This document shows positions 23,119-34,938 of a DNA stretch of 64,000 bases, piece after piece. Made by a program: the position numbers and the translations under genes. This DNA is from Datura wrightii. Its lineage: Eukaryota > Streptophyta > Magnoliopsida > Solanales > Solanaceae. The number at the start of each line of letters is the position of its first letter. The first letter of the stretch is position 1. Location of the stretch: the NCBI GenBank assembly GCA_035772735.1, contig JASDFA010000006.1, positions 63,442,001 through 63,506,000 of the forward strand, in the 5' to 3' direction. The notes below the pieces were generated by a model. It searched no databases, was not told the DNA's origin, and saw only the letters and a list, made by a program, of their open reading frames with translations.

Positions 23119-23404
23119 GAGCTAAGGGAAACATTATTTGCTATGGAGTGTCCCTGACTGACAAAGGGAGACATTCTCTTCTATTGAGACTCCCTAACTG
23201 AACTATGAGAAACATTCTCGGCTAATGAGAATCCCTGACTGAGTTAAGCAAGACATTCTCTACTATTGAGAATCCCTAACTGAGCTAAGAAAAACATTCT
23301 TGGCTAATGAGAATTCCTGACTAAGCTAAAGTAGATGTTCTCTGCTATTAAGAATCCCTAACTGAGCTAAGGGAGACATTCTCTGCTATTGAAAATCCCT
23401 TTAA
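23119..23404 (-). repeat. 41-bp tandem hairpin repeat in R8 3' LTR
   Basis: About seven units of the form GAGCTAAGGGAGACATTCTC-N7-GAGAATCCCTGACT. Each unit contains ATTCTC and GAGAAT as pairing arms, extended by AGGG and CCCT. The same array is in the 5' LTR at 33081-33360. The related R9 LTR has a 39-bp version. Confidence 0.8.
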
Positions 23405-24625
23405 GACCTTTAAATGAAGGTACCAATATGACAATCATTCATATATTCTAAGCTACTTCATCTAATCAAAGACCTGAGTGTTCAGCTAATTACATGATAC
23501 TAAATTAATTTAAAGTCTAATCAGGGCTACTTTCTACTATTAACAAGCCCAAAAGTCTAAAATATCATAATCATGCTTTTTTTCTCGAAGTTCATAACAT
23601 TTCAATCCCGAATTTATAGCATATGTCATATATCTAGGTTCATGAAGGATCCATAGGTCCAAGTCATATTTTAGCATATACCTGAAATCATAGTGAAAGC
23701 ACACACATTTAATATCCACCCATGGCCATATGTTCTAATCATGCTTCAACACATGTACTAAATCATATATTATAGATTTATGAAAAACCATATGATCGAC
23801 TCAGGCTTTCAACACATATATAGAGTTCAAGGTGAGAGCATGTCAATATTTAATGGAATCCCATTTGAAATTTATGCTAAATAATGGTGAAAATTCTATA
23901 ATCATGCTATTACCATATAAAGTACATAATTCAAGATCTTGAAAGTAATTTGATAAGTATACATGGCTATTAATCATGATGGGTCTTAGAATTCATAGAA
24001 GGCATATGAGAATTCATCCATAATTGGAAACCCTAGAACATGCTTTTCTACAAAATCATGGGATTAGAGTTTTAGTTTAAAAATTGGGACACAAGGATGA
24101 AATGAGATCCTTGTTAAAGTCCCACATACCTAGCTTGAGGAAATCCCCCACAAGAACTTGAATCGTGAATAAACCCTAGGTGATCCTTGAGCTTGAGTGA
24201 AGAAGAAGAAGAAAACTTTACGGATGATTTTGAGAATGAGGGGCTTAGGCTTGTGAAAACCCCTTTAATTCCACCCTTACAATACCCGAAATGACGCCAT
24301 TTAAAAACACAGAGCACAGGACTTTACTGAAATACTCCCTAGGTTAAAATTAAAAACCTGCCCGATCAGTGAGCACGACCCTCACCACGAGTCATTGGTC
24401 CTTACCATGGCTCGTGCTAACCGTCCGTTACTTCAGGAGTCATTTTTCCATATTCTGCTTCTTCATCCCACGGCCGATAGGACGAGACATTACTTGATCC
24501 AACGACTCGTCGGTGCCTTCCATCATCACCACTGGTCCAATACTTGATGTCCTTCCAATGACCGACATGACGGGTCATTACTTCACCTAATGATTCATGG
24601 TCGCCATCTGTCGTCACTGAACCAG

Positions 24626-24630
24626 GAACC
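24626..24630. repeat. Target-site duplication GAACC of R9 (second copy 29600-29604)
   Basis: GAACC precedes R9 at 24631 and follows it at 29600. Joining across gives CCAGGAACC-AAATCC, matching the intact R8 5' LTR near 34590 (CCAGGAACTAAATCC). Confidence 0.92.
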
Positions 24631-25180
24631 TATCACAACCCGAGTTTACACCCTAGTTGTAACACCGGACAAGGAACCCCGAAAGACTCCAAGTCGACCC
24701 ATGGCATAATCATAGCATATCACTTAACAATAGAAATACTAACAACATAAATGAGCAGAACCTAAGTGCAAGAGTCTAATAAGGAATCATAAGAACAATT
24801 GTAACAACACTTTAATACAATGATGAATCTATCTAGACAAGTTTGAAAGCTTTCTACTAAACTGATGAGCTGCTGGGATAAGCCCCCAGCTAACTCCTAA
24901 AATCTGAAAACTGAAATATAAAGCAAGCATAGAAATAAATCATGTCCTTTGAAGAGGAGGAATCACCTTTGAGAGGAAATGAAGCGTATCTAACCATGGG
25001 GATGAGTCTGGGTAGCTAAACCTATATCATGAAACAATATAGCACAAAAGGCGTGCGGTCAATACTTGGAATGTACTGAGCTTGCAGGATTACTTAAACA
25101 TCTAAATATACAATAAGGAAATAACAAAGTACATTAATAGCTGATTTAACCTGCAACAATCCTCTTAAGAGTAAAATACA

Positions 25181-25204
25181 TATATATATATATATATACA
25201 CACA
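25181..25204. repeat. TA-rich microsatellite in R9 3' LTR
   Basis: (TA)n running into ACACAC. The same LTR position in the 5' copy (27443-27489) is a long (CA)n-(TA)n tract, and in R8 it is only a short ATATACACATATATTG (22913-22928). Confidence 0.85.
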
Positions 25205-25411
25205 TGAAACTTTTATATGGATCTCTTATCCTATAACATCATTGAACTCATGCATAAGGATCAAGTTCTAAATATTTAATAAGAGCCGAATTTGAGACTA
25301 GCATCACACACTTTACTGGATCAATGCTAGTAACTAAAACTGATTGTCATTATATTAAATCTGTTATAATCTGAAATCTGAATCATCCGGAACTGAATCA
25401 TGTTGATAACA

Positions 25412-25652
25412 TAACTAAGGGACTCATTTTATACTATGGAGAGTCCCAACTAAACTAAGGGAGTCATTCTCTACTATGGAGGAACCTGACTGAACTAGGG
25501 AGTCACTCTCTACTGTAGAGGATCCCGACTGAACTAGGAAACTCTCTGCTATAGAGGATCCCAGATGAACTAGGGAGTCACTCTCTGCTATGGAGGATCC
25601 TGAGCTGACCAAGCAAAACATTCTTGGCTATGGAGAGTCCCTGGCTGACTAG
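25412..25652 (-). repeat. 39-bp tandem hairpin repeat in R9 3' LTR
   Basis: Units of the form GGGAGTCACTCTCTGCTATGG-AGGATCCCGACTGAACTA. The same array is at 27697-27935 in the 5' LTR. It is clearly related to the 41-bp array of R8 but two bases shorter, so it reads in frame as a 13-residue peptide repeat on the minus strand; I do not regard that as a gene. Confidence 0.8.
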
Positions 25653-26020
25653 AACATGCGGAGTACTAATCAAACATTATATATTAGGTATATACTACAA
25701 CAACTAGTCAAAAACATAAACATACACTGTTTTCATCATACAAAAATCTTTTCAAAAGGATTACGTCTACTTCCTACTAACAATAATCCCAACAGTCTGA
25801 AATATAATTCTCATGATTTATCATCATAATTCATATCATCACGGTTCCAATTCAATATTTCTTCAAATGTCTTACTTTAGTGAGCATCTATAGATTCACA
25901 TCATGCATTACACTTCCACAACATTTAAGTTCCAGATTCTTATCATTCTACATGTATCACAGAGTCATTTATGGTTCACAGGTCCAAATTACACCTTAAC
26001 AAAGGTACGTTGCTTCGTAT

Positions 26021-26666
26021 GCTTAGGTTATCAAGGAGTCTGACACTCCATTCACGAACCTGCTCACCCGGGCCCTCTGGTCGGCTAACATATCTAGGGC
26101 ATACTTGGATAACCGGGTAAACTTCAACGCGTACTCCTGAACTGTTATGTCATTTAATTTCAGGTTGATGAACTCCACCGCCTTAGCCTCCCTCAACTCT
26201 CTAGGGAAAAACCTGTCCAGGAACACAGTCTTAAATTCATCCCAACCAACAGCGCCTGCTCCAATTCCTCGACTATCCTTCCACTGACAAAACCATATAT
26301 AAGAAACTCCTTTTAGCTAGTAGGAGGCTAAGTCTACGCTCTCAATTCTTGTCACTCCCAGGATGTGTGTAATCTTTTGAATCTCTTCCAAGAACTCATT
26401 CAGGTCCTTATCTACCTTTGACCCCAAGAACTCGGGTGGGTTCATTTTGAGAAAATCTCTCATCCTTGCCACCGCTACTTTCCTATTCTGGGAATATGAG
26501 ACATTACTTGTTGATTAATCTTGATGGTCATAGCATGTGCAAACATATTATGAGTTGCCCGGAACTCACCATGAGTAACAGGGTCATCCATCGGGTTCGC
26601 CGGGGCTGGTGGTACCTGTTGGCGGTCATTGCCATTTCTTTTTCCATTTGCTCGTTTAGGAGGCAT
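26021..26666 (-). pseudogene. R9 gag N-terminal fragment
   Basis: ATG at 26666-26664 opens MPPKRANGKRNGN, the typical basic start of this gag family (R8 has MPPKRANRRRNGN). The reading continues to about codon 64, then a frameshift. The conserved gag core (FLDRFFPRELREAK, then YALKFTRLSKYA) appears at 26226-26023 in another frame. It ends at the deletion junction, well before the zinc knuckle. Stops and the missing C-terminus make it non-functional. It belongs to the retrotransposon gag family, which coats the element RNA. Confidence 0.8.
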
Positions 26667-26867
26667 TATCTGCGAGCGCGTAAATCACGAGTCAGGGAAG
26701 GAACTATTTAGAGCTTCATACTCTATCCACGATAAGAATCATGAAGAAAAGGGAACATTCCTAAAATGTCTCATAGCCTCCTCGTCATAAGTGTGGTACG
26801 CTTCACACCCATGATGAAGACTCTACTTAACGTGGTTTTCGGACACCCTAGGACACTCTAAACCTTT
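26667..26867 (-). other. R9 leader with conserved hairpin
   Basis: Between the primer site and gag. A hairpin with plus-strand arms GTGTG (26791-26795) and CACAC (26804-26808) is shared with R8, R10 and R11 at the same place in the leader. The segment reading CTCGTCATAAGTGTGG is common to all four. Confidence 0.55.
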
Positions 26868-26879
26868 GCTCTGATACCA
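26868..26879 (-). promoter_or_regulatory. R9 primer binding site, initiator tRNA-Met
   Basis: Minus strand TGGTATCAGAGC, a perfect match to the usual tRNA-Met primer complement, a few bases inside the 5' LTR. Confidence 0.88.
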
Positions 26880-27442
26880 AGTATGTTAGTTTCCAAGTTT
26901 ACACCCTAGCTGTAACACAAGACAAGGAACCCTGAAAAGCTCCAAATCGACCCATGGCATAATCATAACATATCACTTAACAATAGAAATACTAACAACA
27001 TAAACAAGCAAAAGCTAACTTCAAGAGTCAAATAAGGATTCATAAGAACAATCGTAACAAAACTTTAAAACAATGCTAAATCTATCTAGAAAAGTCTGAA
27101 AGCCTTCTACTAAAAAAATGAGTTACTGGGATAAGCCCCCAGCTAACTCCTAAAATCTAAAAACAGAATCATAAAGAAAGTATGGACATAAATCACATCC
27201 TCGGGAGATGACGACTCACCAGTAGCAGCTAAGAGGGAATGAAGTGTATCTAACAACGAGGCTGAGTGTGGGTACCTGAACCTATATCATGAAATGAGAT
27301 AGCACAAAAGGCGTGCAGTCAGTACTTGGAATGTACTGAGCATGCGGGATAACTTAAACAACTAAATATACAAATATACGATAAGAAAATAACAAAGTAC
27401 ATCAACATAGCTAATTTAACCTGCAATAATCCTCTTATGAGT

Positions 27443-27489
27443 CACACACACACACACACACACAGAGACACACACACATATATATATAT
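27443..27489. repeat. CA/TA microsatellite in R9 5' LTR
   Basis: (CA)n, a GAGA interruption, (CA)n, then (TA)n. It is far longer than the matching TA tract in the 3' LTR, so it changed after insertion. Confidence 0.88.
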
Positions 27490-27696
27490 GAAACTTTTAT
27501 TTGTATCTCATATCTTGAAACATCATTGAACTCATGCATAAGGATCAAGTTCTGCACATTAAATAAGAGCCGAATATGAGACTAGTATAACACACTGTAC
27601 TAGATCACTGCTGGTAACTGAAACTAATTCTCATTATATTAAATCAGTTGTGATTTGAAATCTAAATCATTTAGAACTGAATAATGTTGATAACAT

Positions 27697-27935
27697 AACA
27701 AAGGGAGTCATTCTCTACTATGGAGAGTCCCAGCTAAACTAAGGGAGTCATTCTCTATTATAGAGGAACCTAACTGACCTAGGGAGTCACTCTCTGCCAT
27801 AGAGGATCCCGACTGAACTAAGGAGTCACTCTCTGCTATGGAGGATTCCGACTGAACTAGGGAGTCACTCTCTGCTATGGAGGATCTCGAGCTGACCAAG
27901 GGAAACAGTCTCCGCTATAGAGAGTCCCTGGCTGA
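27697..27935 (-). repeat. 39-bp tandem hairpin repeat in R9 5' LTR
   Basis: About six units, each with GGGAGTCA-CTCTCTGCTATGGAGGATCCC inverted-repeat potential. Counterpart of 25412-25652. Confidence 0.8.
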
Positions 27936-29604
27936 CTAGAACATGAGGAGTACTGATCTTACCTTATATATCTAGTGTATGCTTCTACAGCTAGTCTGAA
28001 ACATGAACATACACTATTTTCATCATACAACATTCATTTCGAAAGGATTATGTCTACTTCCTACTAACAACAAGCCCAACAGTCTGAAATATCATTCTCA
28101 CGCTTTATCATCATAATTCATATCATCACGGTGCCAAATCAATATTTCTTCAAACGTCTTAATTTAGTGAGCATCTATATATTCACATCATGCATTACAT
28201 TTACACAATATTTAAGTTCCGAATTCTTATCATTCCACATGTACCATAGAGTTATTTATGGTTCATAGGTCCCAATTACATCTTAACATAGATATATTGC
28301 TTCATATGATGAGGTTTACGGAAGCCCATGCACTTAACTTGTGGCTTGAGCATTTACAACGAATTCATGGAGACACATAAATTTTCATTTCATAAGACCC
28401 ATTTTATAATTCACTTCAATTCATGGGAAAGATGAAATAATTAGGCCATTATCATAGATTTACTTCATAACCAATCAGTTCCATCGAAAGCATAAGGAGA
28501 ATACATATTTTACTTTAAATTGATCAAGCCCTTACACTATAATCTCATCTCAACATATTAAGCAAATATTATATTCTAATCGTTAGGAAATTCTTACAAT
28601 ATTTACATATTTCATACATGGATACGAGTCAAGGATTCAATTGAATGAAAAATAATAAAACCCCAATCATCATTCAAGCCTTTTCATGAAGAACACTCTT
28701 ATATCATACATTTTCACCATCTAACCCATAATTCAAGACATTCAAATAGTTTGATCATCGCAATTAGCGCATAATTCTAGTGGGCTTTAGAATTTAAGAT
28801 GACATAGAAGAAATCACTCATCAATCACAACCCTAGGTCTTGCTTTTCTAGAATAATTGAAATTGGGTTTTTGATAAAATATTTCTGGGCACAAGAATGG
28901 AAGAATGTCCTTGTTGAATAACCCGCATACCTGCTTCGAAGAATCTCCCACTTGAACATGACCTTGAAGTCATTGAATAATCCCTTGAAGAATCCCTGAG
29001 CCTTGAGAGAGAGGAAGAAGAAGTTTTTGAGAGTTATTTGATGAAGAATGCGAGTTTAGGCTAGTTATCCTTTTATAACATCCCATACCGAGAACAAAAC
29101 GTCGTAGCTTAGGAGTTAGAAGCATAGGATTTTATGAAAACATCCATAAAAAATGCAGGGAAAATCCTCCAGACAGTTCCCATGAGGCACTCCACGAGTC
29201 GTGGGGTAGGTAACAACTCTTGGGGACCAAGTCGTGTAGTGCACTAGTTAAGATCCCTTTTTCTGCTCTTCCCTCCCCACGCTTAACTTGACAAATCGTC
29301 AGATCCACGATGACTCGTCCCTCCTTTCCTGATCTCCACTGATTCAGAACCAAACCAAAAATTCCCACCTTCACCTAACGTCCGACCTAATGAGTCATGG
29401 GGTTACCTAAAAACTCATTGGGTTGTCTGTTGCCACTGCTCCAGATTATCCTCTTGACCGCTCCCCACGGGTCTGAACACGACTCATGGGGTCACCTAAC
29501 GAGTCATCCCCCAAATCATTCTGCGCAAAAATATCCACCTTTTGTATGAATTATTTCTTTAAGCATGGAATCTGATTGTAGAAACTTTTGGGTGTTATAG
29601 AACC

Positions 29605-29941
29605 AAATCCCTTTCTTAGTTCCGACAAATGACTCTTCAGGACAACCCGCACAACAACCAATGGGTTGTCACTTGGCTCATTGTTCCTAGTAGGTCCGGA
29701 CTGCTAACTTACCACGACTGCAATTATGGGTCGTTGTCCCTCACAACGACTCATTGTTGCCTCTCGTTGTATCAAAATCCTCTTGAAATTTTACTAAAAC
29801 TCTTCCCATGACTCAAACTAATGAACCATTAGAGCAAGCCACGACTCGCTGGACAAGTCGTTCTGGGAAATATTTGTTGGTTTTCCTACTGAACTTCATC
29901 TAACTCTGGGGACTGATATGAGAAACTCTTAGGGTGTTACA
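29605..29941 (-). repeat. R8 3' LTR, second segment
   Basis: It continues the R8 LTR after R9 and aligns with 34597-34933. It ends GGGTGTTACA at 29941, where ATATCTCCCCCTTGGGAAC, the complement of a polypurine tract, follows. Confidence 0.88.
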
Positions 29942-30890
29942 ATATCTCCCCCTTGGGAACATTTGTCCTTGAATGTATACTAAGCTTACTAAAATACAAG
30001 GGAAAGAACTGATATCCCAAATACTGAACAGTTACAACAGAAACTGATGGAGTATCTGACTCCGAGCTAATCTACATATCTGAACTTAATACCTAAATCA
30101 TACATATATGCTAAGGTGTGAGAGGGACTTAAAGACATGAAATTGACATGGACTAGATAGAACACAGAGAAGGATTCTTTTCCTCTAACTGGCAGTGAGC
30201 TGATACGGCCTGAGCCATCATTTTCGAATTGCTTTCTAATACTAAACTAGAATTCATGATATCTGGTGTAACTGCAAGTAAGGGACTCATGAGCACGAAT
30301 CATTCATGACATCTACAACTTAGAACATACATGAGGTACCCTTATCTACTAAGCTACTAAAGCAACTTCTAAAGACTGAGTTCGAGCTCAACATACTAGA
30401 AGACATGAGTTAACACATGCTGTTGGGTTATAACATGTAAATGAGCCTTAAGGATTCATAGAGTAAGACTGGCATTGCTGTTAGAAGAGGCTATATAGAA
30501 ATTCTGGAAGTCTAAAAATATGAATGGTTAGAGCATAGATTCAATTGAAACACAAGAGGAATTATCTGAATGTGAAGGGATTGGCATACCGTAACTAGTA
30601 AGGCTGGAACTCCCCTACTAGCATACTCAAGATTTGACTTGTCTCATAGACTTACCATCTCCCCCTTAGCTTTAAGCCATCATTCTAAGGTTACTTAATC
30701 TTTCATATGGTTGGGGCTACACCACTAACTCTTGACTCCTTCTCCCTCTCGAACATTTACTGCAAACCTCATACTCCCATCTAATTTAGACTATACATTG
30801 ACAATCTCTTCTCAACAAACATCATAGGAGCTTCTTATTCAATACTAGAGTTCTGGGGCTAGCAATACGCAAAGAGTAACATGAAAAATT
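29942..30890 (-). other. R8 polypurine tract and non-coding 3' region
   Basis: 29942-29960 is the polypurine tract (minus strand CCCAAGGGGGAGATAT). Next to it a decayed RGGA stem (ACATTCA-AGGA-CAAATGT on the minus strand, near 29977-29957) keeps five pairs. The rest has no gene: protease, RT, RNase H and integrase are absent although the family normally has them here. Confidence 0.7.
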
Positions 30891-30892
30891 CA

Positions 30893-32062
30893 CAACATAC
30901 CTGTGACTACTTCTGACGACTTGGCCTTATCTTGATGTGCTGCCAAGGCGTAGGAGCGGTTTTGACGCTGTCCTCCACATGCGCTAGATGATACACCCTG
31001 CTGAAATGGGCGGATTACAGGAGCTACTGAAGAGGTGGTTGGTGCTCTAGTCTCGCCCCTCTTAGCTGCGATGCAATCTCAGTGCCTATGACCCAACATG
31101 TCGCACCAAAAAGAAACGTCTGAGCTAGCCATGCATTTTCTTAAATGGTGCTTCCCATAACTTTTACAATATGAATAGGTAATCTCCCTTACTTTAGATA
31201 TTTATGGAATACTATCTTTTGAAGGTGATGGGGCTGATGACCTCTCCTGGGAGCATGAGCGGTGTCCACCACTCGACCTTTGAAGGGAGAACTCTAAATC
31301 TCCTGCCCTAGCCCTCTTGGCCGCTCTCTCTTTTTCCTTCACCTATTCTGCTTCTATTTGTTGGGTGTACATCACCAAACGTGGGAATTCTATGTCCTTG
31401 TGCAACATGGCTATCCTGCACCCCTTGACCGAGGAGTCTGCCACTTTGTTCACAAACCTTCTCACACGAGCCCTCTGGTCGGCTACTACCTCCGATGCAT
31501 ACCTGGACAACCGGGTAAACTCCAACAAATACTCTGGGATAGTCATGTTGTTTTTCCTCAAGTTGATGAACTCTGATGCCTTGGCCTCCCTCAACTCTGT
31601 AGGGAAAAATCTGTCCAAGAATGCAGTCATAAACTCATCCTAACTTACGAAAGTTGCTCCAACTCCCCGACTATCTTTTCACTAACAAAACCATATGTGA
31701 GTGACTCCTTTCAGCTGGTAGGAGGCTAAGTTTGTGCTCTCCGTTCCCATGACCCTCGTAATTCGGGTGATCTTCTGGATCTCCTCTAAGAACACATACG
31801 GTTCGTCCACCTTTGACCCTAAGAATTTGGGTGGGTTCATCCCGAGGAAGTCTCTTATCCTAGCCGCCGCTATGTTCCCATTCTAGGGAACATGAACCAT
31901 CGCCTGCTGATTAATTTGAGCGGTCCTAGACTGCACCAATATGTGAAAGGCTGCCCTAAACTCGGCATGGATAATATGTTCGTCCATTGGGTTCGCTGGG
32001 GCTGGTGGGGCTTGCGGGCACCCATTACCATTTCTTCTTCTATTAGCTCGTTTGGGAGGCAT
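30893..32062 (-). pseudogene. R8 gag (single frame with several stops)
   Basis: From ATG 32062-32060 (MPPKRANRRRNGN) one minus-strand frame can be followed for about 390 codons through the gag core (FMTAFLDRFFPTELREAK, YLLEFTRLSRYA, then a cysteine/histidine knuckle region CKSYGKHHLRKC) to VVTGML, where protease would begin. Stops break it in at least six places, including one just before the core at about 31640 and one at 31342-31340. The frame is kept throughout, so damage is mainly point mutation. It is the only coding remnant in R8. Confidence 0.82.
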
Positions 32063-32188
32063 TATCTGTGAGAGAATAAAGCACGAGCCAGGAGACGAAA
32101 TGTTAGGAGTTTCATACGCTACGCACTATAAGAATCATGAAGAAAAAAGGGAACATTCCTAAAACATCTCATTGCCTCTTCGTCATAA

Positions 32189-32206
32189 GTGTGGCCTGCT
32201 TTACAC
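32189..32206 (-). ncRNA. R8 leader hairpin
   Basis: Plus-strand arms GTGTG (32189-32193) and TACAC (32202-32206), one arm base mutated, with GCCTGC between. It is at the same leader position as in R9, R10 and R11. Confidence 0.45.
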
Positions 32207-32267
32207 CCATGAAAAAGACTCTACTTAATGCGGCTTTAAGAAACCCTAGGAAACTTCAAAACCAAAT

Positions 32268-32279
32268 GTTCTAATACCA
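32268..32279 (-). promoter_or_regulatory. R8 primer binding site, initiator tRNA-Met (mutated)
   Basis: Minus strand TGGTATTAGAAC, two differences from TGGTATCAGAGC, next to the LTR starting at 32284. Confidence 0.75.
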
Positions 32280-32283
32280 AGTT

Positions 32284-34933
32284 TGTCATGACTCGAACAT
32301 AGGCCCGGATCGAGAAATGGGATAACAAACCCCGAGAGGCCCCAAGTCGACACATGGAATAATAATAGCATAACACTATCAAAACAACAACTGACAGAAG
32401 ACATAAATGAGCAGAAGCTAACTGAAAGAGTCTAACCATAATTTGTAAGAATATAATCAAACAAAACACTGATACAACAGTTGAATCTGATATAAAGTAT
32501 GAAATCCTCTACTAAACTGATGAGTTACTGGGAAAATCCCCCAGCTAACTCCTAAAGTCTGAAAACTAAAATATAACTGAAATCGGAAAACATAGATCGC
32601 GTCCTCTAGAGATAAGGACTCACCACAAAAAGCTGAGATGGAAATGGAGCGTATCTAATCACATGTCCTAGTCTGAAAACATGAATCTATATCATGAAAT
32701 GATATAGCACATAAAGTATGCGTTTAGTACTTGGAATGTACTTGGTATGTGGGAAGCGTAAATAAACTAAACAATGCAAGTATACAGGAAGGAAGTAAAC
32801 TGAGTATATCAACTAAACATATAATTTAGCTAAAGTATAATAACCCTATCTGAGATATACATATATATTGACATGAAGCTTTTATTTGAAAACATCTACT
32901 GAAGCATAATCTTACTGATGCATAAGGATCATGTATTATACATATACTAAGAACTGAAGCTATAACTGATAGCATACACTGTATTGACTAACTGCTTATA
33001 ACTGAGACTGAATTCTACTAATACATATTTAAATAGAAGTCTGAAACTATATAGAGCTGAGCTGACTAATATCATGGACTAAGCTAAGGGAGAAATTCAC
33101 TGGTATTGGGTGTCCTTGACTAACTAAGGGAGATATTCTCTTCTATTGAGACTCCCTAACTGAACTAAGGGACATTCTCGGCTAATGAGAATCCCTAACT
33201 GAGCTAAGGGAGATATTCTCGGATGTTGAGAATCCCTGATTGAGCTAAGGGGAACATTCTCGGCTAATGAGAGTCCTTGACTGAGCTAAGGGAGACGTTC
33301 TCTGCTATTGAGAATCCCTGACTAAGCTAAGGGAGATATTCTATGCTATTGAGAATCCCGATAAAAGTTTTACATGAAGGTATCAATCTGACAATCATTC
33401 ATATAGTCTAAGCAACTTCAGCTAATCAGAGACCTGAGTGTTCAGGTAATTACATCATACTGAATTCATTTAAAGTATAATCAGGGCTACTTTCTACTAT
33501 CAACAAGCCTGAAAGTCTGAAAGATGATAATCCTGCTTTGTTCTAGAAGTTCATAACATTTCATTCCTTAATTCATAGCACATGTCATATATTTTAGATT
33601 CATGCAAGATCCATAAGTCCAATTCAAACTTTAACATATACGTGAAATCATAGTGAAAGAATACATATATTTCATATCCACCTAAGACCATAAATTCTAA
33701 TCATTCTTCAACATATGTACTTATCATATATTCTAGATTTATGAAAAACCCATAAGATCGACTCATGCTTTAAACACATATATAGAGTTCATGGTGAGAG
33801 CATTGAATATTTAATGGAATCCCATTATAAAATTTATGCTAAATGTTGGTGAAAATCCTATAATCATGCTATTCCCATATCAAGTACACAATTCGAGATC
33901 ATGAAATTAATTTCATAAGCATACATTGCTATTAATCATGATGGGTCCTAGAATTCATAGTAGGCATATGAGAGTTCATCCAAAACTCTAAACCCTAGAA
34001 CATGCTTTTCTAGAAAGTCAAGAGATTAGGGTTTTAGAATAAAAATTGGGACAGAAGGACGAAAGGATCCTTGTTGAAGTCCCACATACCTGGCTTGTAG
34101 AAATCCCCCACAAGAACTTTAATCTTGAAGCCCTTGACGAATCCCTAGGTGATCCTTGAGCTTGATAGAAGAAGAATAAGAAAACATTACGTATGATCTT
34201 GAGGATGAGGGGCTTAGGCTTGTGAGCCTCATTAATTCTACCCTTAAAATACCCAAAACGATGCCATTTATAAACTGGGAGCATAGGACTTTATCGAAAT
34301 ACCCCTTGGGCAAAAATTAAAAACCTGCCTAACCAGTAACCACGACCCTTACCACGAGTCGTTGGTCCTTACCACGGCTTGTGGTAACCGTCCGTTACTT
34401 TAGAAGTCATTTCTCTAGATTCTTCTTCTTCAATCTGCGATCGACAGGACGATTCGTTACTTGATCCAATGACTCATTAGTGCCTTCCGTCTTCACCACT
34501 GGTCCAATCCGTAAAGTCCTTCCTATGACCGAAACGACGGGTCAATACTTCACCTAATGGTTCGTGGTCTCCGTCCTTCATTACTGAACCAGGAACTAAA
34601 TCCTTTTCTAAGCTCCGAATAATGACTCTTTAGGATGACCAGTCACAACAACCAATGGGTCATCACTTGGCTCGTTGTTCCTGGCAGGTCCAGTCTACTA
34701 ACTTACCACGATTGCAACTATGGGTCGTTGTCCCTCACAATGACTCGTTGTTTCTCTCGTGGTATGAAAATCCTCTTGAAATTTTATTGAAAGTCTTCCC
34801 ACGACTCAAACTAACGGACTGTTAGAGCAACCTACGACTCACAGGATAACTCATTCTAAGAAATTCCTACAGGTTTTCATATAGAACATCATCTAACTTT
34901 GGGGTTTGATTTGAGAAACCCTTGGGTGTTACA
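32284..34933 (-). repeat. R8 5' LTR
   Basis: It starts TGTCATGACTCG and ends GGGTGTTACA before the AGCAC duplication. It contains the 41-bp hairpin array at 33081-33360 and ACGAGTC-type words near 34330-34560. No gene is seen. Confidence 0.88.
33081..33360 (-). repeat. 41-bp tandem hairpin repeat in R8 5' LTR
   Basis: About seven units like those at 23119-23404, with ATTCTC/GAGAAT arms retained in most. Confidence 0.8.
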
Positions 34934-34938
34934 AGCAC

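Larger units (their letters stand above)
22339..24630 (-). repeat. R8 3' LTR, first segment
   Basis: It starts TGTCACAACCC and runs to CCAGGAACC, where R9 enters. It aligns along its length with the R8 5' LTR. It includes the 41-bp hairpin repeat array (23119-23404) and a cluster of ACGAGTC-type words near 24375-24600. Confidence 0.88.
24631..26020 (-). repeat. R9 3' LTR, truncated
   Basis: It aligns with 26884-28310 of the 5' LTR (ACACCCTAG(C/T)TGTAACAC onward) until TTGCTTC(G/A)TATG, where it passes straight into gag sequence. It contains a TA microsatellite (25181-25204) and a 39-bp repeat array (25412-25652). Confidence 0.82.
24631..29599 (-). mobile_element. R9: internally deleted Tekay-like element inside the R8 LTR
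   Basis: Minus strand. It has a truncated 3' LTR (24631-about 26020), a gag N-terminal fragment (about 26021-26666), leader, tRNA-Met primer site and full 5' LTR (26884-29599). The 3' part of gag, all of pol, the polypurine tract and about half of the 3' LTR were lost in one deletion. The outer ends and the GAACC duplication are intact, so the deletion happened after insertion or was carried in. Confidence 0.87.
26884..29599 (-). repeat. R9 5' LTR
   Basis: It starts TGTTAGTTTCC next to the primer site and ends GGGTGTTATA against the GAACC duplication. It contains the (CA)n-(TA)n microsatellite at 27443-27489, the 39-bp hairpin array at 27697-27935, and ACGAGTC-type words near 29180-29520. 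No gene is seen. Confidence 0.87.
22339..34933 (-). mobile_element. R8: gag-only Tekay-like LTR retrotransposon, interrupted by R9
   Basis: Minus-strand element with 5' LTR 32284-34933 (2650 bp) and 3' LTR 22339-24630 joined to 29605-29941 (2629 bp after removing R9). The internal region (29942-32283) has a tRNA-Met primer site, leader, gag and about 0.95 kb of non-coding sequence, but no protease, RT or integrase. The exact target duplication AGCAC shows it inserted as a unit. Confidence 0.88.

Noticed and set aside
23119..23404. Regular repeats that might be mistaken for a CRISPR array
   Set aside because: Units are contiguous without unique spacers, lie in an LTR, and the genome is a plant's.
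25424..25621. A periodic Ser/Glu-rich peptide on the minus strand
   Set aside because: It is the 39-bp tandem repeat read as codons; in R8 the unit is 41 bp and cannot encode the same.
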